Assembly (NCBI GenBank): GCA_013151955.1
Contig: JAADHH010000155.1
Location: forward strand, 1 to 47,381
Length of the DNA: 47,381 bases
Origin: Chloroflexota bacterium
GTDB taxonomy: Bacteria; Chloroflexota; Anaerolineae; Ardenticatenales; JAADHH01
Direction: 5' to 3'
Below are positions 1-8,684 of this stretch, one piece after another (within the stretch, counting starts at the first letter, position 1; every line of letters starts with the position of its first letter). A program made the position numbers and the translations under genes. Under the pieces are notes generated by a model. That model saw only the letters and a program-made list of their open reading frames with translations, was not told where the DNA came from and ran no database searches.

Positions 1-88
1 TCTTCTCAATAAAACGGGGTGGGGCGACCCAGAAGTTCGACTTTTGGTAAAAGTCGAACTTCTTCGCCCCGGAATATTGAGAAGATAC
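1..88. repeat. Dispersed inverted-repeat element, family R1, copy 1
   Basis: The left end TCTTCTCAATA (1-11, possibly cut by the window edge) is the reverse complement of the right end TATTGAGAAGATAC (75-88). Inside lies a second hairpin around 31-64, GAAGTTCGACTTTT facing AAAAGTCGAACTTC. The same ends recur at 38681-38791 and 44302-44420, and the right end alone at 43093-43107. There is no coding capacity. Confidence 0.75.
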
Positions 89-154
89 GCTTTTTCCGTG
101 TAAATCCGTGCAATCTGTGGCAGATTCAGAGGGTGCTGAACGGGCACAAGGTTC

Positions 155-931
155 TTACCAGACACGGGGCAACAGCCAATCTGTAAAGCGGGGCACCGTA
201 CGCCCAACGGCTACAAACAAGCGGTCCATGAGGGTGACGTGTACGTCGCGGGATTCACGCTGCACGCCGCGCAAGATGGCCTGGGCTACGCGCTCCGGCT
301 GTACGGCGAAACCGCGCGGGGTTTCGCGCGGCGGGGTCGTTCCCAGGACGTTGGCCACGAATGCCGTGTTGGTGGCACCGGGATAAACGGTGACCACCTT
401 CACGCCGCTGCCGCGCAGGTCCATGCGCAACGAATCGGAAAGGGCCCCCAGCGCGAACTTCGTGGCGCAATAACCGCCGCTCATTGGCGTGGCCACCTGC
501 CCGACGATGGACGAGACGTTCACGATGATGCCGGCCCCTTGCTTTTTCATGACCGGCAGTGCGGCCTGGATCAGGTACAGCGGGCCAAAGAGGTTGACCT
601 CGAACAGGTGGTGCAGATCCGCTTCGTCGATGGCGCCCACCGCTGCGAACAAGCCTCGCCCGGCGTTGTTGATGAGGATGTCCACGCTGCCGAAACGCTG
701 CAACGTCTGCTCCACAAGCCGTTGTGCCGCACCTTTTTCGCTGATGTCGGCGGGGGCGACCAGTACGCGGTCTGTGCTCCCCCCCATTTCCATGGCCAGG
801 GCGTGTAGCCGGTCGGCCGAGCGGGCGACCAACGCGACGCGGCTGCCCGATTCATAGAAGCGGCGCGCCGCAGCTTCGCCAATTCCGCTCGACGCGCCGG
901 TTATGATTACGGTTTTGTTTTCTGGGTTCAA
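155..931 (-). CDS. SDR-family NAD(P)-dependent oxidoreductase
   Basis: A classical short-chain dehydrogenase/reductase of 258 residues, the usual length. The nucleotide-binding glycine motif TGASSGIG is at 11-18, the NNAG motif at 88-91, the catalytic serine near 140 and the Y-x3-K pair at Tyr154/Lys158 (YCATK). The substrate cannot be told from sequence; the C-terminus resembles uncharacterised 'SDR family oxidoreductase' members. The start is TTG at 929-931, with GGAG about 8 bases upstream. It lies 28 bases after the DUF1786 gene and is probably the last gene of the operon that begins with the penicillin-binding protein. A cytoplasmic enzyme is expected, as no signal peptide is seen. Confidence 0.9.
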   Translation of the reverse strand: MNPENKTVIITGASSGIGEAAARRFYESGSRVALVARSADRLHALAMEMGGSTDRVLVAPADISEKGAAQRLVEQTLQRFGSVDILINNAGRGLFAAVGAIDEADLHHLFEVNLFGPLYLIQAALPVMKKQGAGIIVNVSSIVGQVATPMSGGYCATKFALGALSDSLRMDLRGSGVKVVTVYPGATNTAFVANVLGTTPPRETPRGFAVQPERVAQAILRGVQRESRDVHVTLMDRLFVAVGRTVPRFTDWLLPRVW

Positions 932-959
932 TATACACTCCGTATTTGTTTGCCGCCCA

Positions 960-2072
960 TTACAGGCGCACCGGCACTTCGGGATGGAGGACGACGTAAG
1001 CGCGCACCATGCCGAAGCAACCGGCGAGCATCATGTCGCCATGGGGTACCGCGAAGTAGGGATGCAGGGCAGAACCTTGCATCAGTCCCCGGCGCGGTCC
1101 GATGACAGCCGTAAGGGCCGGCGCTGTTGGTGTGGGGGGCCCCGTGACGAAGGCCCCGTGTCCATGTTCGTCGAAGACTTCCGCGTTGCTGATGGTGCCG
1201 TCGGCCAACTGGGTCAACCAGCGGTCGAGGCCCTCGCGTTTGAGCATTCCGGTGTGGTGTTCGAATACTCCCTGCACTGCACCATCCCGCAGATGAAAGG
1301 CCAGCGTGTGAAAATTACCCACATTCACCACCAAAGCCGGGTCGGCCTGCCGGACTCTGGGGTCTTCGCGTGCACCGAGCACGGCAGCCGGCGCGGTGTC
1401 CATCACCATGAGGGGGAGGTCGTCGGGGGCCGTGGCGGCCACGGCGAGCAGGCGAGTCATGGCCGCGGGAATATCCCGGCGGTCGAATGCGAATGCGGCC
1501 AGGCTGCCATCGATCCCTGCTCCGTTGGCCGCTGTGGAAGCGTGCTGCGCCTCCGTCAGCCGGCTGGCCAGGTAGTCAAACCGGAAAGCGCGGTCGCTGA
1601 CGTCGGGGGGTGCGGCGCCATGGTCAAAAACGCCGACGATCAGGGCATCGAAGCGGGGCGACACACCGAAAGCGGACAGCGCGCGCACGATGACCCCGAA
1701 ATCGAAATCACGCATGGTGATTACGTGTACATCTTTCAGCCGGCGGCCCTCGTCGTCGCTGACCACGGTGACGCCCATCTTGGCGACGGCTTCCAGGTCG
1801 TCATTGAACGTGCGAGCCGCATCGGGGGTGGCATAGAGAGTATAGCCGGCACGCAGGTGGGCTTCGGCAGCCCATGAAGAGGGGCCGCCCCCCATGGTCA
1901 CGCCGTCGAGCAGGATGGCTTCACCGCTTTGTGTGGCCTGGCGGATGCGAGTGGCCACCAACGCCGTCGGCGATGGCATGATCATTTTCAGGTTGTTTTC
2001 CGGTTCCTTTTCGCTGTCGAACAGCAGGATGTCTTGTGTGCCTGTGCCTACGTCTACAGCCAAGATGCGCAT
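960..2072 (-). CDS. DUF1786 family protein (ASKHA-like fold suspected)
   Basis: A protein of 370 residues of the DUF1786 family. Databases sometimes label this family a putative pyruvate formate-lyase activating enzyme, but no radical-SAM CxxxCxxC motif is present, so I do not use that name. The N-terminus MRILAVDVGTGTQDILLF resembles the phosphate-1 loop of the actin/hexokinase/Hsp70 superfamily, which suggests nucleotide binding (inference). A longer frame extends upstream to 2162. The ATG at 2070-2072 is preferred because it has GGAGAACA just upstream and starts at the conserved motif. It lies 109 bases after surE in the same direction. Function unknown. Confidence 0.75.
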   Translation of the reverse strand: MRILAVDVGTGTQDILLFDSEKEPENNLKMIMPSPTALVATRIRQATQSGEAILLDGVTMGGGPSSWAAEAHLRAGYTLYATPDAARTFNDDLEAVAKMGVTVVSDDEGRRLKDVHVITMRDFDFGVIVRALSAFGVSPRFDALIVGVFDHGAAPPDVSDRAFRFDYLASRLTEAQHASTAANGAGIDGSLAAFAFDRRDIPAAMTRLLAVAATAPDDLPLMVMDTAPAAVLGAREDPRVRQADPALVVNVGNFHTLAFHLRDGAVQGVFEHHTGMLKREGLDRWLTQLADGTISNAEVFDEHGHGAFVTGPPTPTAPALTAVIGPRRGLMQGSALHPYFAVPHGDMMLAGCFGMVRAYVVLHPEVPVRL

Positions 2073-2181
2073 TGTTCTCCGTCTTCCATGTTTGGTTCGT
2101 CTCGGCCGGGAGGAATGACATCGTGTTGCGTGTTTCGCGTTTCCGGTCTTCTCTGTCTTCACCTTCTATCTCCTGCCATTT

Positions 2182-2949
2182 TCATCCAAGGTCCCACTGT
2201 TCCAGGGTTTGAATGAGGGGGTCGTCGGTCATGTCCAGGCGCAGGGGGGTGATGGACACCCAGTCGTTGGCCAGTGCCCAGATGTCGGTACCGGCAATGG
2301 TGGCGTCGCCGGAGGGGACGTCCCCTCCGATCCAGTAGTAGGGCCGGCCACGGGGGTCCCGACGGGTTACCAGCTCGTCGCGGTAGAGCCGCCGTCCCAG
2401 GCGGGTGACCCGTACCCCGCCAATTTGGTGCAGCGGTTTGGCCGGCACATTGACATTCAGGAAGGTGTTTGGCGGGAGGCCATGTTCCAGCACTTGGGAA
2501 ACAACCCCGGCGGCATGGCTGGCGGCAGGCCCAAAGTCGTCGGAATCGAAGCTGGCCAAAGATACAGACACAGCCGGCAGGCCAAAGACCACCCCTTCCA
2601 TCGCTCCAGCTACCGTGCCGGAGTAGGTGATGTCGTGTCCTACGTTTTCCCCGCGATTGATTCCAGAGACGACGATGTCGGGCCGGCGGTCCAGGATGCC
2701 GAGCAGCGCCAGGGCCACACAATCGGAGGGTGCGCCGCTGCTCGCGTAGGCCATGTCGCCGTCGGCCAGCGTGCAACGCTCCACGCGCAAGGGCTTGTGT
2801 AGGGTTTTCGTGTGCCCGGCCGCAGACCAGTTGTGTTCCGGCGCAAACACGACCACCTCTCCGAGACGTTGCAGCGCTTGTTTCAGCGCCAGGATGCCCG
2901 ATGATCCAACGCCGTCGTCATTGGTAATCAGGATGTATGGTTCTGGCAT
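2182..2949 (-). CDS. surE: 5'/3'-nucleotidase SurE
   Basis: SurE is a metal-dependent nucleoside-monophosphate phosphatase linked to stationary-phase survival. The protein has 255 residues, normal for the family. The metal-binding NDDG motif is at residues 10-13. The active-site segments APEHNWSAAGH and SGINRGENVGHDITYSGTV follow in the expected order. The start codon overlaps the stop of the upstream penicillin-binding protein in a TAATG arrangement, so translation is probably coupled. A cytoplasmic location is expected. Confidence 0.96.
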   Translation of the reverse strand: MPEPYILITNDDGVGSSGILALKQALQRLGEVVVFAPEHNWSAAGHTKTLHKPLRVERCTLADGDMAYASSGAPSDCVALALLGILDRRPDIVVSGINRGENVGHDITYSGTVAGAMEGVVFGLPAVSVSLASFDSDDFGPAASHAAGVVSQVLEHGLPPNTFLNVNVPAKPLHQIGGVRVTRLGRRLYRDELVTRRDPRGRPYYWIGGDVPSGDATIAGTDIWALANDWVSITPLRLDMTDDPLIQTLEQWDLG

Positions 2950-5900
2950 TAGAAGAGACCCCTATCCTCCCTGCGCCAAAGCGCGGTGGGATTGTTCTCT
3001 TTTGGTTTTGGTTTGTGGGTCACCTGGATGCGGACTTCTTCACTCTTGGTTTGGTTCCCCGCTTTGTCGAAAGCAATGACGTAGATATGGTGAGTCTCTG
3101 TGTATCCGCCCGTATCGGAGATGATGGTCCGGCCGTTGGCGAATTGTTGCACCAGACGACCTCCGGGTTCTTCGGTGACCTGGGAAACGATGACTTCCAC
3201 AGGTTGGGTGGAGCCATCGGGGTTGGTAATCATCTTGGTTTCCACGATGGGTGGCCCGGGCACGGGGATGGTATCGGACATGGCAATCGTCCAGTGCCGG
3301 TTGAAGGGAGCCACCGTGCTCTCCGCAAATTTCACACCATCCAGGTAGAACTCCACGCGGTCCATGGAAACATTGTCCGTTGCATCGGCCTGGACGTTCA
3401 CCCATTCGGCCTCTTCCATTTGGTAGATCGCATCAGGCGGCGGGTAGGTGATCTTCACGGTGGGCGAGATGTTGTCTACCGTCACCAACACGCTGGACCG
3501 TTCGTAGGTTTGGTTTTGCTTGACGACGGTCAGTTGCAAGGTGTAAAGACCGGACAGTCCCCGAACGTCCCAGAATTCTAGGGGATTGTTATCCACCTGA
3601 TTGTAATGGTCGCCGCCAATTTGAGTCCAATTCGTGGGGTCCAGGCCTGTGCCGAATTCCAGCCGGAACAATTGGAAGTCGGAGGCCATGGCGCTGCCGA
3701 CGATGGGTACGATGTCGTGTACGTACGCGTATGGCGGCGGGTCGCTGATGGCGACCGGGCCGGCCGCGACCGGTGCCCCGTAGGTGGTGTCATAGGTGGT
3801 GGGAGGGGTGGGCAGGTTGTTTTCTCTGACCCAGTCGGCGGCTTCTGGCGGGTAGATTGTGAACACCTTCGTCTCTACCTGATCCGGCGGACAATAGATG
3901 GTGGCCAGTTTGCCGGAGGGCTTGCAGATTCGGAAGGCCTGGTGCAGATTGTCCGGGGTGCGCGGTTCTGTCCCTTGAATGAAAATTTCTGTGCGCCGCT
4001 TGGGGCAGTTCTCCGTGGGGAGCAACCCCGAGTCTGCGCATATTTCAATTTGAACGAGACCGGGCGGCGCAGAGAAGGCGGCCACCGGAAGCGGCTTCAG
4101 GATGGATTCCATGAGATTGTGCCAGATCGGCGCAGCACCCTTGGAGCCGGGGATATGTTTCATCGGTTTGTTGTCGCTGTTCCCCACCCATACGCCTACC
4201 GTAACCTGCGGGGTATAGCCGATGGTCCAGGCATCGCGATAGTCGTTGGTTGTGCCGGTTTTGGCTGCGACCGGCCGGTCCAGATGTAGTGCGTTGTGAA
4301 CGCCGAAGGCGGGGAGGCGGGCGTTGTTGTCGGATAGAATGCTCGTGATCAGGTATGCCAACTGTGGGCTGAGCACTTCGCGACTTTCCGGTTTGGCCTG
4401 GTAGATAAGTTTTCCTTGCCCATTCTCGATGCGTTCGATGGCGATGGGGTCCAGCTCGCGATAGCCGGGGCGGCGGTCTTCGGGCGGTATCGGCTGGCCA
4501 ACCATGAAGCCGCCATTGGCAAACACGCTGTAGGCGAACACCATGTCTATCAGGCGAACTTCGCCACGGGTGAGACTCAAGCCGTAATCATCGCGGGGCA
4601 GAGTCGTGATGCCCATGCGGTGTGCCGTGTTCAAGACATTGCGTACGCCGGCCAACTGCATCACCTTCACGGCCGGGATGTTGTACGAGTTTGCCAGGGC
4701 CGAGCGCAACAACTGCGGGCCGTGATATTTGCGGTCGTAGTTTTCGGGCACGTAAGGGGGGTTGGGACTATCGTCGAAGACGGTACGCACGTCCCAAACC
4801 ATTGTTGCCGGCGTGTAACCCTGGGCAAATGCCGTGACATAGGTGAAAGGCTTGAACGAAGAGCCCGGTTGCCGTGAGGCGAGGGCCACGTTGACCTGCC
4901 CGTCGATGGCATCGTCGAAATAATCCAGGCTCCCCAGCATCGAGCGAATTTTTCCGGTGGATGGCTCCAGTATTACGACAGCCGCGTTGGTGACACTGGG
5001 ATCAAAAGGTTCGGGGTTTCCGGCCTTCTTTCGCTCCTCGTCTTGTAGTTCTTTAACGTGTGCTCGCGCTTCTTCCTGAGACTTGTGATAAAGATCGACG
5101 TCAAGCGTCGTGATGACCTTCAACCCGCCATGATAGACGAGATCGCGCCCATATTTTTTTTCCAGTTCTTTCCACACGTAGAAGACAAAGTGTGGGGCGA
5201 CGATATCAAATCGGCGCGGAGGAGCCAGATGTTCCAGTACAGGTTCCTTCTTTGCTGCTTCGGCCTGGGCCTGGGTGATGTATCCGGCGTTTGCCATCGT
5301 GTCGAGCACGATGTGCTGCCGTTTGACGGCCGCGTCGGGGTTGGTGATGGGGTCATAGAGGGCCGGGGCTTGGGGCAAAGCTGCCAGCATGGCACTTTCG
5401 GCCAGGGTCAATTTCCCCACAGGCTTGTTGAAGTAGGTTTGCGCGGCCGCCTCCGCGCCATACGCCAGACGACCGTAGTTGATCGTGTTCAGGTACCATT
5501 CCAGGATTTGGTCCTTGGAATAGCGCCGGGAGATGCCCATCGAGAGGATGATCTCCTTTATTTTTCGCTCATAGCTCTTCGTATAGCGCTCTTCGGGTGA
5601 GATGAGCACATTCTTGACCAGTTGCTGGGTGATGGAGCTGCCCCCCTGTTGAACCTCGCCGTAACGGAAATTGGTCCAGGCCGCGCGGACAATGCCCCGA
5701 AGATTGACGCCAGGGTTCTGGTAGAACGTGCGATCTTCCATGGCGATGGTCGCCTGACGTAGAACGAGAGGCACTTCGTCCAGATGCACAACCGTACGGT
5801 TGCCTCCATTCGGGTCATAAATCTCATACAGGAGGTGTTTGCCTGTCCGATCATACAGGCGGGTTGTCTTAAACGTATCCTGCGTCTGTGTGGCGATGGA

Positions 5901-6173
5901 AGATGGGTCGGGCAACTGGTCACCATAGACTTGCGTGGCGTAGAGACTTACTGCGCTGCTAATCGTGCCTTCGACAAGTTGCACCATGGGGGCCGGCAAG
6001 CGGTCCACCAGGTACAGGATGCCAACAACGCCGGCCGTCGTCGGCACGGCCACCGATGTCAGGGTGACAAGGAGGAGGCCCAGCAGGATTCGCAGCCATA
6101 ACGGCAGGGGCAGTTTATGCGTTCTTCGTCGTTGACGCCGGTGTATTACGGCAACCAGTGTGCTATTTCTCAT
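2949..6173 (-). CDS. PBP1A-type bifunctional penicillin-binding protein with Ig-like tail
   Basis: A class A penicillin-binding protein of 1074 residues that polymerises and cross-links peptidoglycan outside the membrane. It has a basic N-terminus and a membrane anchor at about 24-56. The GT51 transglycosylase domain spans about 120-310, with the catalytic EDRTF motif at 146-150. The transpeptidase domain has S438-x-x-K441 (SSFK), S496-Y-N and K638-T-G. After about residue 720 comes a long extracellular tail with a segment near 950 resembling Ig-like folds (ISPTVKITYPPPDAIY). This makes it longer than the roughly 800-850 residues of ordinary PBP1A proteins. The frame reaches back to a GTG at 6209, but ATG 6173 is chosen because AGAGG lies six bases upstream. 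It heads the operon continuing into surE. Confidence 0.95.
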   Translation of the reverse strand: MRNSTLVAVIHRRQRRRTHKLPLPLWLRILLGLLLVTLTSVAVPTTAGVVGILYLVDRLPAPMVQLVEGTISSAVSLYATQVYGDQLPDPSSIATQTQDTFKTTRLYDRTGKHLLYEIYDPNGGNRTVVHLDEVPLVLRQATIAMEDRTFYQNPGVNLRGIVRAAWTNFRYGEVQQGGSSITQQLVKNVLISPEERYTKSYERKIKEIILSMGISRRYSKDQILEWYLNTINYGRLAYGAEAAAQTYFNKPVGKLTLAESAMLAALPQAPALYDPITNPDAAVKRQHIVLDTMANAGYITQAQAEAAKKEPVLEHLAPPRRFDIVAPHFVFYVWKELEKKYGRDLVYHGGLKVITTLDVDLYHKSQEEARAHVKELQDEERKKAGNPEPFDPSVTNAAVVILEPSTGKIRSMLGSLDYFDDAIDGQVNVALASRQPGSSFKPFTYVTAFAQGYTPATMVWDVRTVFDDSPNPPYVPENYDRKYHGPQLLRSALANSYNIPAVKVMQLAGVRNVLNTAHRMGITTLPRDDYGLSLTRGEVRLIDMVFAYSVFANGGFMVGQPIPPEDRRPGYRELDPIAIERIENGQGKLIYQAKPESREVLSPQLAYLITSILSDNNARLPAFGVHNALHLDRPVAAKTGTTNDYRDAWTIGYTPQVTVGVWVGNSDNKPMKHIPGSKGAAPIWHNLMESILKPLPVAAFSAPPGLVQIEICADSGLLPTENCPKRRTEIFIQGTEPRTPDNLHQAFRICKPSGKLATIYCPPDQVETKVFTIYPPEAADWVRENNLPTPPTTYDTTYGAPVAAGPVAISDPPPYAYVHDIVPIVGSAMASDFQLFRLEFGTGLDPTNWTQIGGDHYNQVDNNPLEFWDVRGLSGLYTLQLTVVKQNQTYERSSVLVTVDNISPTVKITYPPPDAIYQMEEAEWVNVQADATDNVSMDRVEFYLDGVKFAESTVAPFNRHWTIAMSDTIPVPGPPIVETKMITNPDGSTQPVEVIVSQVTEEPGGRLVQQFANGRTIISDTGGYTETHHIYVIAFDKAGNQTKSEEVRIQVTHKPKPKENNPTALWRREDRGLF

Positions 6174-6351
6174 TACAACCTCTTTGCGCCGGTTCTTTTG
6201 TTCTGTCACTTTTCACGTCCCGATATGGTAACAGAAAGCGTGCAAATTGGCAAGTGCGCCCCTTTTTGCAGCAGGGTATGCCGCAAAAGTATGGGCCAGC
6301 CCCTACAGTTCCCCACAGCTTTGCGCTATGCCCTTTTTGCAACAGGGCATA

Positions 6352-6385
6352 TTGACTTTTGCGCAGACTCGCGGTAAAATATAAT
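6352..6385 (+). promoter_or_regulatory. Sigma70-type promoter pointing to the gcv operon
   Basis: TTGACT at 6352-6357 and TAAAAT at 6375-6380 are separated by 17 bases; an overlapping TATAAT follows at 6380-6385. The next gene on this strand is gcvT, about 500 bases downstream. The leader would therefore contain an R2 palindrome and a MITE-like element. No glycine-riboswitch core is recognisable in between. Confidence 0.5.
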
Positions 6386-6433
6386 TGTTACTGTTCAGGC
6401 ACGCAGCGAGAATAGCTTCAGCAGCCGGGCGGT

Positions 6434-6506
6434 AGCCCCCCCAGCCCCCAATCCTGGGGGGAGTACAGCGGTTTCCCCCCAAAAGTTGGGGGGGTAGGGG
6501 GGGCTG
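6434..6506. repeat. C/G-run palindromic repeat, family R2, copy 1
   Basis: Runs of C and G fold on themselves: AGCCCCCAATCCTGGGGG, a short spacer, then a CCCCCC...GGGGGGG pair ending in GGGGGCTGG. Close relatives lie at 43027-43084 and 44327-44386, with the shared core CCCCCAAT(C/T)CTGGGGG. The repeat is non-coding. Confidence 0.7.
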
Positions 6507-6531
6507 GCTGAGTAGTAACATATAATTGTTG

Positions 6532-6703
6532 GTTACTACTTTGACAATGTCACATTCGAACGCCTGGCGAATGAATTCGCGGCTACGTGGGGCGAAGCTG
6601 CCCTGCGGCAGCTAAACGAGGGGCCACGCAGGTGGCCTTCGCCACCGGTAGCACGCGGTTTCAACCGCCGTGCAAGGAAATGTGACATTGTCAAAGTAAT
6701 TAC
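6532..6703. mobile_element. MITE-like element with 25-bp inverted ends and 8-bp target duplication
   Basis: A 20-base perfect inverted repeat, TACTTTGACAATGTCACATT at 6537-6556 and its complement at 6679-6698, extends outward to 25 bases with two mismatches (6532-6556 and 6679-6703). Immediately outside, AATTGTTG occurs at 6524-6531 and again at 6704-6711, as expected for an 8-bp target-site duplication. The 120-bp interior has smaller palindromes and no reading frame. An 8-bp duplication and a right end that starts GTAA when read inward are features described for IS66-family elements, so mobilisation by such a transposase is possible (inference). No transposase is present in the window. Confidence 0.75.
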
Positions 6704-6886
6704 AATTGTTGTATGACTCTCCCGAAGAAATATGCCACGAGGATGTGGACATGAAGACATTTCCGCTCAGGAATGGGTTGTGAATATGAAAGAGCTCGGA
6801 TTACTTGACTGCTCAGGTATCTCCTATGCTCTTTTTTTGTGTCATGTTGTGGTGTCCAGTTAACCTTTTTAAGGAGGTACACGAAA

Positions 6887-7990
6887 ATGGGGAATCAGTT
6901 GAAGCGGACGCCCTTGTTTGAAGCGCACAAGGCGCTAGATGCTCGTGTGGTGGATTTTGGGGGATGGGAAATGCCTGTGCAATACAGCGGTATCCTGGCC
7001 GAACATCAGGCCGTCCGAACCCATGCCGGCTTGTTCGACGTGTCCCACATGGGTGAGTTTGAGTTCATTGGCCGCGATGCGGCAGATTTCTTGAACCGCA
7101 TCACGATCAATGAGGTGAAACGACTTGCTTTGGGCCAGGCAGAATATTCCATGATGTTGTATCCCAGTGGTGGCGTTGTGGACGATCTCATTATTTATCG
7201 CGTGGATGATGAACACTTTCTCATGGTCGTCAACGCGGGAAACATAGACAAGGACTGGGCCTGGGTCGAAGAGCACCTGCCAAAATCAGGCGATTTGTCA
7301 GCCGTAAACCGGTCAGACCGCCAGGCTTTGCTGGCCATCCAGGGCCCACGGGCCGTAAGCATTCTTGGCCGCCTGACAGACCTGGACCTTGGCGCGCTGC
7401 GTTACTACCACATCACCCAAGGGGGAGTTGCCGGCCTCGCCGCCCGCGTGGCGCGTACAGGCTATACCGGCGAGGTCGGGTTCGAAGTCTTTGTCCCCCC
7501 GGAACAGGCCCTGGCTTTGTGGGAAGCCATGCTCACCGAAGGAGAAGCAGAGGGCTTGCTCCCCTGCGGTTTGGGGGCACGGGACACCTTGCGACTGGAA
7601 GCCGGTATGCCCCTCTATGGCCACGAATTGCACGAGAATATCGACCCCCTCTCCGCCGGCCTGGGACGCTATGTGGCCTGGGAAAAACCCGAATTCATCG
7701 GACGGGATGCCTTGGCGCGCATTCGCGATGAAGGCCCCCACCAGAAGCTCGTCGCTTTCGAAATGGTCGGGCGCGGGATCGCCCGCCAACACTACGAAAT
7801 CCAGCGTGATGGCGAGCGCGTTGGCGAAGTGGCCAGCGGTACCTTTTCGCCGACCCTCAAGAAGAACATCGGCACCGGCTATGTCCACAGCGAATTTGCT
7901 GTGCCCGATACACGGCTGGACGTCGTCGTCCGCGGACGACCAGTCGAAGCACGAACCGTACGGCTTCCCTTCTACAAACGCCCACGGTGA
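6887..7990 (+). CDS. gcvT: Glycine cleavage system aminomethyltransferase (T-protein)
   Basis: The T-protein transfers the methylene group from the aminomethyl arm of lipoylated H-protein to tetrahydrofolate and releases ammonia. The protein has 367 residues. The N-terminal folate-binding fold has [12 protein letters not shown] at about 25-35, DVSHMGE at 51-57 and the conserved [11 protein letters not shown] with the family's catalytic aspartate near 99-100. The C-terminal barrel is intact ([10 protein letters not shown]). An upstream GTG-type extension to 6839 exists, but AAGGAGG at 6871-6877 places the start at ATG 6887. It is the first gene of gcvT-gcvH-gcvPA-gcvPB. The L-protein (dihydrolipoyl dehydrogenase) is not in the window. 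Confidence 0.96.
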   Translation: MGNQLKRTPLFEAHKALDARVVDFGGWEMPVQYSGILAEHQAVRTHAGLFDVSHMGEFEFIGRDAADFLNRITINEVKRLALGQAEYSMMLYPSGGVVDDLIIYRVDDEHFLMVVNAGNIDKDWAWVEEHLPKSGDLSAVNRSDRQALLAIQGPRAVSILGRLTDLDLGALRYYHITQGGVAGLAARVARTGYTGEVGFEVFVPPEQALALWEAMLTEGEAEGLLPCGLGARDTLRLEAGMPLYGHELHENIDPLSAGLGRYVAWEKPEFIGRDALARIRDEGPHQKLVAFEMVGRGIARQHYEIQRDGERVGEVASGTFSPTLKKNIGTGYVHSEFAVPDTRLDVVVRGRPVEARTVRLPFYKRPR

Positions 7991-8004
7991 TCAACGATCA
8001 ACTG

Positions 8005-8250
8005 TCAATGGTGTGAAGAGTGGTGCGAGGAGTAAGGAGTCGGGAGTAGGAAGTAGGGGGGAAAATGATGAATGCAGAATGATGAACGATGAATCGTGTG
8101 GGGCGTGGAGCGTCGAGCGTGGAGCGGAGGAAGTGGAGATGTGAAACGTTCCAACGTTGGCATCAAACGCATCACGCAGTACGCAACGCGCAGCACGCAA
8201 ATACGCAGTACGCATAATCCAAAATCGCAAATCTAAAATCCAAAATCGAA
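8005..8250. repeat. Word-like low-complexity repeat (family R4) between gcvT and gcvH
   Basis: The gap is filled with short near-repeats of the kind GAGTAAGGAGTCGGGAGTAG, GATGAATGCAGAATGATG, ACGCAGTACGCAACGCGC and ATCCAAAATCGCAAATC. Each word is slightly different and none is a regular tandem. The same vocabulary returns at 18274-18415, 32283-32312, 35356-35425, 37676-37790 and inside purL at 45230-45330. No gene is seen. Confidence 0.65.
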
Positions 8251-8263
8251 AGGAGCTATTCCC

Positions 8264-8647
8264 ATGTCTAACATTCCTTCTGACCTGCGCTACACGACGG
8301 AGCATGAGTGGGTTCGCCTGGAAGGAGACGAAGCGGTCGCCGGCATCACCGACTATGCCCAGTCCGAACTGGGCGATGTCGTCTACGTGGAAGTCTTCGA
8401 GCCGGGCACCCCGCTCACACAGTTCAAGCCGTTCGGTGTCGTCGAATCGGTCAAGGCGGCCTCCGACCTCTTCTCGCCCCTCAGCGGTGAGGTGTTGGCC
8501 TTCAACCAGGCCCTGGAAGACACACCGGAACTGGTGAACGACGACCCTTATGGCGAAGGCTGGATGATGCGCTTCAAGCCCAGCGATCTCGCCGAGCTGG
8601 ACAACCTCCTCACCGCCGAGGGCTACGAGAAGATGCTGGCCGGTTGA
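8264..8647 (+). CDS. gcvH: Glycine cleavage system H protein
   Basis: A lipoyl carrier that shuttles the aminomethyl intermediate between the P, T and L proteins. The protein has 127 residues, typical for the family. The lipoylation lysine is Lys64 in ESVKAASDL, preceded by the family signature TEHEWV at 12-17. AAAGGAG lies 8 bases before the ATG. It is the second gene of the gcv operon, separated from gcvT by a repeat-filled 270-bp spacer. Confidence 0.97.
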   Translation: MSNIPSDLRYTTEHEWVRLEGDEAVAGITDYAQSELGDVVYVEVFEPGTPLTQFKPFGVVESVKAASDLFSPLSGEVLAFNQALEDTPELVNDDPYGEGWMMRFKPSDLAELDNLLTAEGYEKMLAG

Positions 8648-8684
8648 AGATTTCAATTTGCAATTGCAAAGGAGAAAACCGATT

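Noticed and set aside
960-2072. Pyruvate formate-lyase activating enzyme
   Set aside because: That label is attached to DUF1786 in some databases, but the protein has no radical-SAM CxxxCxxC motif.
6386-6886. Possible glycine riboswitch before gcvT
   Set aside because: I looked for the tandem glycine aptamer cores in the 500-base leader and found none. The space is taken by an R2 palindrome and the MITE-like element.
8005-8250. Possible CRISPR array
   Set aside because: The repeated words have no constant length or spacing, there are no unique spacers, and no cas genes are present.
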